From assembly GCA_028292305.1 (NCBI GenBank), contig JAQGMQ010000222.1, forward strand, positions 1 to 10,451: a stretch of DNA of 10,451 bases. The letters are read 5' to 3'. The position numbers and the translations under genes were made by a program. Under the pieces are notes generated by a model. It ran no database searches, was not told where the DNA came from, and worked only from the letters and a program-made list of their open reading frames with translations. Of the stretch, positions 1 through 5,709 are shown piece after piece. Source of the DNA: Rhodoferax sp. (GTDB lineage Bacteria > Pseudomonadota > Gammaproteobacteria > Burkholderiales > Burkholderiaceae_C). The stretch's first letter is position 1. Each line of letters starts with the position of its first letter.

Positions 1-201
1 GCGCACAGCCTGGGCCTGGCCGTGGTGGCCGAAGGTGTGGAGACCGAAGCCCAGCACCTGTTTCTGGTGCAGGGCAGTTGCGATGGCTTCCAGGGCTACC
101 TGTACGCCGCGCCGTGTTCGGCCGAAAAGATCGCCACGCTGCTGGGCCGGCAGGACTGCGCCGCGCCTGCATCGGCCTCGCGGGAGACCTCACCCTGCTG
201 A
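1..201 (+). CDS. EAL-domain protein, C-terminal fragment (5' end outside window)
   Basis: Frame 1 is open from the first base to a TGA at 199-201, giving the last 66 residues of a protein. The piece contains VVAEGVET followed by CDGFQGYLYAAP, the last two conserved blocks of the EAL phosphodiesterase fold (the EGVET loop carries a conserved Glu, and the CD..QGY...P block closes the domain). EAL domains hydrolyse cyclic-di-GMP, often as the C-terminal half of GGDEF-EAL or PAS-GGDEF-EAL proteins. The EAL signature itself, other metal ligands and any sensor domain lie outside the window, so activity and architecture cannot be judged. A tail of about 17 residues after the domain (Ala/Ser/Cys-rich) looks unstructured. 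The gene converges on the response regulator, with 54 bp between the stops. Family assignment is firm; catalytic status is unknown. Confidence 0.85.
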   Translation, partial: AHSLGLAVVAEGVETEAQHLFLVQGSCDGFQGYLYAAPCSAEKIATLLGRQDCAAPASASRETSPC

Positions 202-255
202 TGCGCTGCCGATGCCCTGCCCCGCCCGCGCCGCACGCAGCGCGCCGGCGCGTCA

Positions 256-984
256 TCAGCCCAGGACTTCCACCTCGGAGTCGAAGATGTAGCCCGCGCC
301 GCGCTCGGTCTTGATGTACTGCGGCGCCGCGGCATTCACTTCGATCTTGCGCCGCAGCCGCAGGATGGACACATCGATGGAACGGTCATACACCTCGGCG
401 CCGTGCAGGCGCGACAGCTCCAGCAGCCGGTCGCGCGACAACACCCGGCGCGGCGCTTCGCAAAAGGCCAGCAACAGGTTGAACTCGCCGTTGCTCAGCT
501 CCACGCGTTCGCCGTCGGGCGTGGTCAGGCGGCGCAGCAGCACGTTCAGCTCCCAACCCGAAAAGCGGTAGGCGCGGCGCCGGGTCTCGGTGCTGCCGTG
601 CGCCGGCTCGGCGGGGTTCAGTTGGTAGCGCCGCAACACGGCGCGGATGCGCGCCAGCAGCTCGCGGTTGCTGAAGGGCTTGGTCACGTAGTCGTCGGCG
701 GCCATCTCCAGGCCCATCACGCGGTCGGCCTCTTCCTGCTTGCCGGTGACGATGATCACCGGGATCGCGCTCTGCTCACGCAGGCCGCGCGCAAGCTGCA
801 TGCCGTCTTCGCCGTTCAGGCGCAGGTCCAGCACCACCAGGTCGATGACCTCGGCGGCCAGCGTCGCCTTCATCTCGCCGCCGGTGGCCACGGCCGTGAC
901 CCGCAGGTCGTTGTCGCCCAGGTATTCCGTCAGCAGCTCGCGCATCGCCGGGTCATCGTCGACGACAAGGATGTGTGGCTTCAT
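256..984 (-). CDS. OmpR/PhoB-family two-component response regulator
   Basis: A 242-residue protein of usual OmpR-family length. The receiver (about 4-120) has an acidic pocket D9-D11, phospho-acceptor D53 in LVVLDLRLNG, T80 in IIVTG and K102 in VTKPF, so it should be phosphorylatable. A winged-helix DNA-binding domain follows (about 140-238), with recognition helix RSIDVSILRLRRKIE at 201-215 and the wing GAGYIF. It should be a cytoplasmic transcription factor that dimerises on phosphorylation. The ATG at 984 begins MKPHILVVDDD, the normal family N-terminus. The frame stays open upstream to an ATG at 1113, which would add 43 atypical residues and overlap the kinase gene by 26 nt; I reject that start. 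No good Shine-Dalgarno precedes 984. It is the last gene of the cassette, 103 nt after the kinase stop, and is presumably the output of that kinase. Confidence 0.93.
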   Translation of the reverse strand: MKPHILVVDDDPAMRELLTEYLGDNDLRVTAVATGGEMKATLAAEVIDLVVLDLRLNGEDGMQLARGLREQSAIPVIIVTGKQEEADRVMGLEMAADDYVTKPFSNRELLARIRAVLRRYQLNPAEPAHGSTETRRRAYRFSGWELNVLLRRLTTPDGERVELSNGEFNLLLAFCEAPRRVLSRDRLLELSRLHGAEVYDRSIDVSILRLRRKIEVNAAAPQYIKTERGAGYIFDSEVEVLG

Positions 985-1087
985 GGACGCGAAGGAAACG
1001 AACGCATGGCTGACACTCGGTTGCAACAGGCTGTGGTGGAACGCCGCGCCGCGGTCGGGGGACCACGGCTTGGCCAAACCCGGCCGG

Positions 1088-3640
1088 CTACGCTTGTTTG
1101 GTAAATGTAACATCGGCGGCTCCGGTTTTATAGGCCCATGCGCGCGTCAACGCATCGGCAATTTCACTCAGTTGCAGCGGCTTGTGCAGCAGCGCGACCA
1201 TGCCGACCGTGGCCACACGGGCCTCGACCTCGGCGGTGATCTTGCCGCTCATCAGGATGATGGGCACCGCCCCGTGCAAGGCCCGCAGCCGCGCGGCCAG
1301 CACGCTGCCCGCCATGCCCGGCAACATCTCGTCGGTCAGCACCGCGTCGAAACGGCCCGGGTCGGCCTCGAACGCGGCCAGCGCGGCTTCGGCGGTGCTG
1401 AAGCCCACCGGCTCATAACCCAGGCTGGCGAGCAGTTCCTCCGCCAGTTCGACCAGGGCCACCTCGTCGTCGACCACCATCACGGTCTGCCCGTTGCCCT
1501 GCTGCAGCGTTGCGGGCGTCTTGCCGCAGCGCGGTTCGCAGTTGCCCTGCGTCGGCAACCAGACCGACAGCGTAGTGCCCGTGCCAGGTTGCGAGACGAC
1601 GTCGATGGCCCCGCCGTGGTCGGCCACCACGCCGTGCACCACCGACAGACCCAGGCCCGTGCCCTCGCCGCCCTTCTTGGTGGTGAAGAACGGGTTGAAC
1701 ATCGACTGCAGCACGGCCGGCTCGATGCCGCTGCCGGTGTCTTCCACTTCCAGACAGGCATAACTGCCTTCCACAAGGCAGCCATCGAGCAGGGTCCTGG
1801 CGGCGGTCACCTGGCGCGGCTGCAGGCGCACGGTCAAGACACCGCTCTGGCCCATGGCCTGCACGGCGTTCGTGCACAGGTTGATGACCACCTGGTAGAG
1901 CTGGGTGGCGTCGCCCATCACGGCCAGGTCGCCGGCCTGCAACTCGCTGTTGAGCACGATGCCCGGCGGCAGCGACGGCAACAGCATCGCCACCACCTCT
2001 TCCACCACCGACTGGATGTGCACCGGCGCACATTCGGCCACGCCGCTGCGGCTGAAGTCGAGGATGCGCCGCACCAGCAAGCGGGCCCGGTCGCCGGCTT
2101 GCATCACCCGCGCGAGATGCCGGTGCAGATCGCTGCCGGGCTTCGCCTTCTGCTGGGCCATCTCGCCGAAGCCGAGGATCGCACCGAGGATGTTGTTGAA
2201 GTCGTGGGCAATGCCGCCGGCCAGCGTGCCCAGCGATTCGAGCCGCTGGGTCTGCTGCAGCCGGCGTTCCAGCTCGAGCTTGGCGACCATGGCTTCGCGC
2301 CGCTCGGTCACCTCGGTGGCCGCGCAGAAAAGGCGGATCGGCGTGCCCCGGTCGTCGAGCAGGCGCTTGGCGCGCGCATGCACCCAGCGCCAGCGCGGGC
2401 CCGTGCCGGGGTCGGCGTGCAGCACGCGGTACTCGATTTCCACAGCCGGTGACTTGCCGGCCAGGTGCAGCTCCACCGCCTGGCGGACCATGGTCCTGTC
2501 GTCGTCGTGCAGGGGCACGGCGGCCACCAGCTCGGGCAGGTTGGCGATGGCGACGTGCGCCGGCAGGGCATGCACCGCGCGCCATTTCGGCGACAGGAAG
2601 AAGCTGTCGCCAACGATGTTCCACTCGGCATGGCCGCCATCGGCCGCATCCATGGTCATGGCGTAGCGTTCCTCGCTTTCGCGCAGCGCCTGTTCGCCCA
2701 GGGCCACGCGTTTGAGTTGCCGCAGCAGCCGGTGGATGGTGAAGATGATCAACAGCGACAGCAGCAGCGTGCGCACCGCCGCGCTGAGCACCTCGTCGTA
2801 CCAGGGGCTGAGCGATTGCTGTTCGTCGCGTATCACGGCGATGATCAGCGGCTGGTTGCCCACGGGCAAGGCGGCGATCAGCTTGGCCCGGCCGTCCACC
2901 GGGCTGATGGCGCGGTCGATGATGTCGCCGCCCTTGAACAGCGCCAGCTCCGGGCGTTTGACGTTGCCTTCCATCGCGGCCACCTGCGGCAGGCGCGCCA
3001 CCACGGTGCCGTCCTCCAGCGCCAGCACCAGCGAGCTGCCCTCGTTCAATTCCAGCGTGGCATACATCTCCTGGAATTCGACCAGCGTCATCGACGCCGT
3101 GACCACGCCGTCGAAGCTGCCGTTGGCCGCGTCCAGCCGCCGCGAGATGACCAGTGCCGGCCGCCTCTCGCTGCGCGTGATGATGGGTTCGTTGATGAAC
3201 TGGCCGCCGAACCGGATCTCGCGTTGGGCCACGAAATACGGCCGGTCGGCGACATTGGCCATCGGCTCGCCCGTGTCGCGCGAGCGCACGCGCTGCTGGC
3301 CCTGGGCGTCGACCAGGGTGAGCACGCTGACCTGGCTCACACCGCTGGCCCGTGCCGACAGGCCCATCTGAATCTGCGCCGGCGACAGCGTGGCCGCCGC
3401 ATTTTCATACCAGTCGGCCGTGTCCTTGAGCAACAGGTCGACGCTCTCGAAGTTGCGCCTGGCCTCGTTGGCCAGCGCCCGCGCCAGGTTGCCGAGCGCG
3501 CGGTGGTTGGTCAGCTGCAGCTGTTCGTGCAGCCGCCAGGCGTCATACACCGCCGAGCCCACCAGGGCCGTGATGACCAGCGTGCCGATGGCCAGGATGC
3601 GCGTGCGCAGCAGCTGGTTGTCGTCTGGCTCAGTGGCCAT
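1088..3640 (-). CDS. Membrane-bound hybrid sensor histidine kinase (PDC/dCache-like, PAS, HisKA, HATPase, receiver)
   Basis: An 850-residue hybrid kinase. The first membrane segment lies at about 14-34. An extracytoplasmic PDC/dCache-like sensor follows (about 40-280, with the DRPYFVAQ and GVVTASMTL blocks), then a second membrane segment (about 285-306) and a PAS-like domain (about 320-449). The HisKA domain has phospho-acceptor H479 in GGIAHDFNN. The ATPase domain has N591 in INLCTNAVQAM, D634 in VEDTGSGI and the FFTTKK...GTGLGL lid (651-665). The C-terminal receiver has D724/D725, phospho-acceptor D770 in VLTDEMLPG, S798 and K820. All key catalytic residues are present; no Hpt domain is present. 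The ATG at 3640 (MATEPDD) is chosen over 3658 because it overlaps the preceding stop by 11 nt, which suggests translational coupling. The H-box is of the FixL/NtrB-like type. The signal is unknown; PDC domains usually bind small organic ligands. Confidence 0.93.
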   Translation of the reverse strand: MATEPDDNQLLRTRILAIGTLVITALVGSAVYDAWRLHEQLQLTNHRALGNLARALANEARRNFESVDLLLKDTADWYENAAATLSPAQIQMGLSARASGVSQVSVLTLVDAQGQQRVRSRDTGEPMANVADRPYFVAQREIRFGGQFINEPIITRSERRPALVISRRLDAANGSFDGVVTASMTLVEFQEMYATLELNEGSSLVLALEDGTVVARLPQVAAMEGNVKRPELALFKGGDIIDRAISPVDGRAKLIAALPVGNQPLIIAVIRDEQQSLSPWYDEVLSAAVRTLLLSLLIIFTIHRLLRQLKRVALGEQALRESEERYAMTMDAADGGHAEWNIVGDSFFLSPKWRAVHALPAHVAIANLPELVAAVPLHDDDRTMVRQAVELHLAGKSPAVEIEYRVLHADPGTGPRWRWVHARAKRLLDDRGTPIRLFCAATEVTERREAMVAKLELERRLQQTQRLESLGTLAGGIAHDFNNILGAILGFGEMAQQKAKPGSDLHRHLARVMQAGDRARLLVRRILDFSRSGVAECAPVHIQSVVEEVVAMLLPSLPPGIVLNSELQAGDLAVMGDATQLYQVVINLCTNAVQAMGQSGVLTVRLQPRQVTAARTLLDGCLVEGSYACLEVEDTGSGIEPAVLQSMFNPFFTTKKGGEGTGLGLSVVHGVVADHGGAIDVVSQPGTGTTLSVWLPTQGNCEPRCGKTPATLQQGNGQTVMVVDDEVALVELAEELLASLGYEPVGFSTAEAALAAFEADPGRFDAVLTDEMLPGMAGSVLAARLRALHGAVPIILMSGKITAEVEARVATVGMVALLHKPLQLSEIADALTRAWAYKTGAADVTFTKQA

Positions 3641-3992
3641 ACAGCAGCGCCGCGGCAACAGCGCCCAGCAGCTCGGCGCGGGTGAAGGGTTTGGCCAGCA
3701 AGGCGCTCACGCCGAGCGACATCGCGGTCTCGGAGCCTGTCGCCAGGCTGTGTGCCAACTGCCCCGACAGCACCACCACCGGCACGTTGGGATATTTGCC
3801 GCGCAGGTGCTGCAGTTCGATGGCGCCGGGTCCTCGCAGGTTGATCATGCTCGCCACAATAACCGAGGGCCGGTGTTGCGCAACCGTATTTTCCAGGTCG
3901 CAGAGTTCGATGGCGTGGCCCGCGGCACTCAGCCATTCCTGCACCAGGGCCCGCATGGCCGCATCCCCTTCAATCACCAAAATTCTCTTCAT
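3630..3992 (-). CDS. Stand-alone receiver-like protein lacking the phospho-acceptor Asp (pseudo-receiver)
   Basis: A 120-residue single-domain CheY-like protein beginning MKRILVIEGD. The fold markers are there: the beta-1 block with E8, G9 and D10, beta-4 VVVLSG with S76, and ALLAKPF with conserved K101. The beta-3 end reads SVIVASMINLRG, where a normal receiver has LLD(I/L)xLPG. S48 or M49 occupies the phospho-acceptor position, and no Asp occurs anywhere after D32. It therefore cannot be phosphorylated in the usual way. It is the first gene of the operon and its TGA overlaps the kinase start by 11 nt, so it is made with the kinase. The ATG at 3992 is chosen because the family N-terminus starts there; the open frame begins at 4022. 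A short AGGA sits only about 3 nt upstream. Pseudo-receivers usually act by protein contact, so a regulator or adaptor of the adjoining kinase is a reasonable inference. Confidence 0.85.
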   Translation of the reverse strand: MKRILVIEGDAAMRALVQEWLSAAGHAIELCDLENTVAQHRPSVIVASMINLRGPGAIELQHLRGKYPNVPVVVLSGQLAHSLATGSETAMSLGVSALLAKPFTRAELLGAVAAALLYGH

Positions 3993-4101
3993 AGTCCTGT
4001 CCAAATCAAGCGAAACAGGCACCGCAGCGTGAACGCGACGCCGCCGTACGGCTGATTAACGCCGACTTCGGTTCCAGGTCGATTTCAAACGAAGGCTGCA
4101 G

Positions 4102-4115
4102 ATTACAGCTGTAAT
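4102..4115. promoter_or_regulatory. Perfect 14-bp palindrome, candidate operator
   Basis: ATTACAGCTGTAAT is its own reverse complement over all 14 bases and lies in the AT-rich part of the divergent region. Each arm carries TGTAAT, a 5/6 match to a -10 box, so a bound dimer could block or position transcription both ways. The binding protein is unknown. The neighbouring OmpR-family regulator would be expected to prefer direct repeats, so another dimeric factor is also possible. Confidence 0.45.
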
Positions 4116-4156
4116 AAACCCATGCGCGAACCCGTTTTGCCTACAGCTGAAACAAA
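4104..4156 (+). repeat. Pair of 15-bp direct repeats, 38 bp apart
   Basis: TACAGCTGTAATAAA at 4104-4118 and TACAGCTGAAACAAA at 4142-4156 match at 13 of 15 positions. The first copy overlaps the 14-bp palindrome and the second keeps the TACAGCTG core. The 38-bp spacing is about 3.6 helical turns. Duplicated sites of this kind often mark cooperative regulator binding; this is inference from the pattern only. Confidence 0.4.
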
Positions 4157-4241
4157 TCGCGGCCGCGCTGAAACCGACGCGAAACAGGGCCAGCGCAACA
4201 TGCGTCACCGGCCGCTGACCCCAGCGCCGCAGAGGACCCCC

Positions 4242-4781
4242 ATGCGACCCGTTCAAGTCATTCCGTTTCCGCGCGCTGCACGGACATCCGCTGCGCGCGG
4301 CGTTCCAAGTCCTGTTCGCGGCGTGCCAAACCCTGCGCGCGGCGTTTCCATTCCTGCGCGCGGCGTTTCGGCGCCCGCAAGCGGCGATGCCGAACACGAC
4401 GAAGATTTTTTGAAGCTGCTGTCGGCCTACCGCCGCACCGGCGGCATCGCCACCGGCGCCGAGATCGCCTCGCGCCCGTCGGCCGCGGGCTTTCTGCAAC
4501 TGGCACGGCACATCGCGCAGCGGCGCGTGGTCAACTTCGTGTGGCGCGACGAAATCTGGTTGCCCATCTTCCAGTTCGAAGCCGGCAGCCAGACCGTGCA
4601 GCCGCGGGTCCAGGTGCTGACCGACGAACTCGTGTCATCACTGGAAGACTGGGCGCTGGCGAAGTGGTTCGTCGAGCCCAACACCTGGCTCGATGGCGCC
4701 ACGCCGCTGGCGCAGATGGACGACGATTTCGACCGCGTGCACGGTGCGGCCCGGGCGCTGCGGTTTGCGCAGCCAGGCTGA
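4242..4781 (+). CDS. Hypothetical protein: Pro-rich heptad-repeat N-terminus plus MbcA/ParS-like C-terminal domain
   Basis: A 179-residue protein of unknown function. Residues 1-50 are Arg/Pro/Ala-rich and include four tandem 7-residue units (ARGVPSP, VRGVPNP, ARGVSIP, ARGVSAP; 18-45), probably disordered. Residues 55-175 look folded: DFLKLLSAYRRTGGI, a Trp-containing strand segment VNFVWRDEIWLPIFQFE, and a helical end with DWALAKWFVEPNTWLDGATP (136-155). That last block resembles the toxin-binding domain of MbcA/ParS/Xre antitoxins (DUF2384-like: W..W...PN..L.G.TP), a tentative match made by eye. No RES-type toxin gene adjoins it. I chose the ATG at 4242 because AGAGGA sits 5 nt upstream; in-frame ATGs at 4122 and 4200 have no comparable site and would add low-complexity residues. 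There is no signal peptide or membrane segment. It is divergent from the two-component operon and may share its control region. Confidence 0.75.
   Translation: MRPVQVIPFPRAARTSAARGVPSPVRGVPNPARGVSIPARGVSAPASGDAEHDEDFLKLLSAYRRTGGIATGAEIASRPSAAGFLQLARHIAQRRVVNFVWRDEIWLPIFQFEAGSQTVQPRVQVLTDELVSSLEDWALAKWFVEPNTWLDGATPLAQMDDDFDRVHGAARALRFAQPG
4293..4376 (+). repeat. Four tandem 21-bp repeats inside the hypothetical gene
   Basis: Units at 4293-4313, 4314-4334, 4335-4355 and 4356-4376 all share the core CGCGGCGT, and a fifth decayed start (GCAAGCGGC) follows. The unit is exactly seven codons and is in frame, encoding [AV]RGV-x-x-P. Copies differ mainly near their 3' ends, so the array is degenerate but recent enough to recognise. 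It may vary in copy number between strains by slippage without breaking the frame. Confidence 0.8.
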
Positions 4782-4801
4782 CCTGGCACTGCACGGTCAG
4801 C
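4777..4801. terminator. Inverted repeat between convergent genes, candidate bidirectional terminator
   Basis: GCTGACC (4777-4783) and GGTCAGC (4795-4801) form a perfect 7-bp stem with an 11-nt loop. The arms contain the TGA of the hypothetical gene (4779-4781) and the TGA of the crotonase gene (TCA at 4797-4799). A competing hairpin, GCCAGG-CTGA-CCTGGC (4772-4787), uses part of the same sequence. Neither is followed by a T-run, so this is not a canonical intrinsic terminator; the position between convergent genes is the main argument. Confidence 0.4.
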
Positions 4802-5570
4802 GGCCCGCGTATTTCTGCAGCGTGGCCTTGGCCTCGGCCGTTTCGGCCATCTCGCCAAACAGCTGGTTGCTGCGTTGGTCCGCCGCCTCACCGGCCAGCG
4901 GCTCGGCAAAATAGCGTTTGACGCAGGCCGCTTGCAGCCTGGGCAAAGCCGCGAGGCGCGTTGCCAAGGCCAGCGCCGCGGCCTCTGGGTCTGCCGCAAT
5001 TTCGTCTACCAGGCCCAGGCGCCACGCGGAGTGGCCGTCGAGCACGTCGACACCCCACGACAGGCGTTTGGCCGCCACAAGTCCGCAGCGGGTGACCACC
5101 GGCGCGAGGCCCCAGGCCGGGAACAGCCCGATCGGCACCTCTGGCAGGCTCCAGCGCGCATCGGCGGTGCTCAGCACGATGTCGCAACTGGCGGCGAGGG
5201 TCAGCCCGCCTCCCACCGCGAAGCCATGGACCGCCGCAATGACCGGAAACGGAAACGCCACAAGGGCACGCGACAGCTGGCCACACGCCTGTTCGAAACC
5301 GGCTCGGCCTTCGGCGTCCAGGGTGTGCAATTCCTTGAGGTTGCTGCCGGCGCAAAAACCGCTGCCGCTGGCGGTCAGCACGATGCATCCGCATTGCGGG
5401 TGGGACGCCAACGCGGCGAGCGCGCCTTGCATGGCCGCGACCGACGCGGCGCACATCGCGTTGCGTGACGCGGGCTGGACCATGCGCATCTCGACAACCC
5501 CCGCGCCGACGAACCGCACAGCCACACCGCTTGCCTCTTCGGAATCGGCCGACCCTTTTTCAAGTTGCAT
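4797..5570 (-). CDS. Enoyl-CoA hydratase/isomerase family protein (crotonase fold)
   Basis: A 257-residue protein of usual crotonase length. The oxyanion-hole segments are visible: GFCAGSNLKEL (about 71-81) and HGFAVGGGLTLAASCD (115-130), the CoA-ester binding signature. SLPEVPIGLFPAWG carries E144, equivalent to the first catalytic Glu of mitochondrial enoyl-CoA hydratase. The second Glu position, in the helix after TRCG, reads AAKRLSW with an Arg (R169) where hydratases carry Glu. One-Glu members include isomerases and other crotonases, so hydration of 2-enoyl-CoA is not assured. The ATG at 5570 is preferred over the GTG at 5579: AAGGCGGTGA (5576-5585, complement) matches 9 of 10 bases of the ideal ribosome-binding site with a 5-nt spacer, and the GTG lies inside it. 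The gene is divergent from the GntR regulator. Substrate unknown. Confidence 0.9.
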   Translation of the reverse strand: MQLEKGSADSEEASGVAVRFVGAGVVEMRMVQPASRNAMCAASVAAMQGALAALASHPQCGCIVLTASGSGFCAGSNLKELHTLDAEGRAGFEQACGQLSRALVAFPFPVIAAVHGFAVGGGLTLAASCDIVLSTADARWSLPEVPIGLFPAWGLAPVVTRCGLVAAKRLSWGVDVLDGHSAWRLGLVDEIAADPEAAALALATRLAALPRLQAACVKRYFAEPLAGEAADQRSNQLFGEMAETAEAKATLQKYAGR

Positions 5571-5602
5571 GGAAGTCACCGCCTTTCATTGATGCATCGC
5601 TT

Positions 5603-5627
5603 TTTGCCTTGGCCAACACGAGGCAAA
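5603..5627. promoter_or_regulatory. Inverted repeat in the crotonase leader, candidate operator
   Basis: TTTGCCT (5603-5609) and AGGCAAA (5621-5627) are perfect 7-bp arms around an 11-nt centre that contains GGCCAA. The site lies 32 bp upstream of the crotonase ATG, within the crotonase-gntR gap. The span suits a dimeric regulator contacting two successive major grooves about 18 bp apart. It could equally form an RNA hairpin in the crotonase leader. The GntR protein encoded alongside is the obvious candidate binder, but the site lacks a clear TGGT...ACCA FadR-type core. Confidence 0.35.
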
Positions 5628-5643
5628 GCCCCGCAGTGGAAAA

Positions 5644-5697
5644 TGGAAATTTTTGGCGCATCGACGTTAAAATGTTCAATAGTTTCAAAGATTGACC
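5644..5697 (+). promoter_or_regulatory. Candidate gntR promoter with overlapping inverted repeat
   Basis: TGGAAA (5644-5649, 4/6 to a -35) and TAAAAT (5668-5673, 5/6 to a -10) are 18 bp apart in the most AT-rich stretch of the window, placing a start of transcription near 5680. GTTCAAT (5674-5680) and ATTGACC (5691-5697) form an inverted repeat matching at 6 of 7 positions, with a 10-bp centre, directly over the predicted start point. This is a classic arrangement for autorepression. Both calls are by eye and weak individually. Confidence 0.35.
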
Positions 5698-5709
5698 ATT
5701 ATTTTGCTC

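Larger units (their letters stand above)
3993..4241. promoter_or_regulatory. Divergent control region of the two-component operon and the hypothetical gene
   Basis: A 249-bp stretch between the pseudo-receiver start (-) and the preferred start of the hypothetical gene (+). It is richer in A/T around 4075-4160 than the flanking genes. It contains a perfect 14-bp palindrome (4102-4115), a second partial copy (4142-4156) and GAAAC repeats at 4149, 4170 and 4181. A 10-bp word GCGAAACAGG occurs at 4010-4019 and again at 4179-4188. I see no convincing sigma-70 -35/-10 pair on either strand; TGTAAT inside the palindrome could serve as a -10 in either direction. If the hypothetical gene starts at 4122 instead of 4242, the right half of this region would be coding. 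Confidence 0.5.

Noticed and set aside
241..252. Perfect palindrome CGCGCCGGCGCG between the convergent EAL and response-regulator genes, considered as a terminator
   Set aside because: It consists only of G and C, has no usable loop and no T-run, and such words are expected in this composition; position alone is not enough.
985..1113. N-terminal 43-residue extension of the response regulator
   Set aside because: The added residues resemble no receiver N-terminus and would overlap the kinase gene; the conserved family start MKPHILVVDDD is at 984.
740..2452. Long + strand open frame (570 codons) antisense to the histidine kinase
   Set aside because: It is a complementary-frame shadow caused by high GC. 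The product is His/Gln/Arg-rich with no domain, and the opposite strand encodes an intact kinase with every catalytic motif.
2465..3685. Long + strand open frame (406 codons) antisense to the kinase sensor region
   Set aside because: Same cause: a low-complexity product rich in His, Gln, Arg and Asp, and no ribosome-binding site or family signature.
4122..4241. Extension of the hypothetical gene to the ATG at 4122
   Set aside because: There is no ribosome-binding site before 4122, the added 40 residues are low complexity, and the ATG at 4242 has AGAGGA at a 5-nt spacing. It is kept as an alternative rather than ruled out.
4258..4506. - strand open frame with a coiled-coil-looking Arg/Glu/Gln-rich repeat
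   Set aside because: It is the antisense reading of the 21-bp repeat array; repetition in the DNA produces an apparent heptad on both strands.
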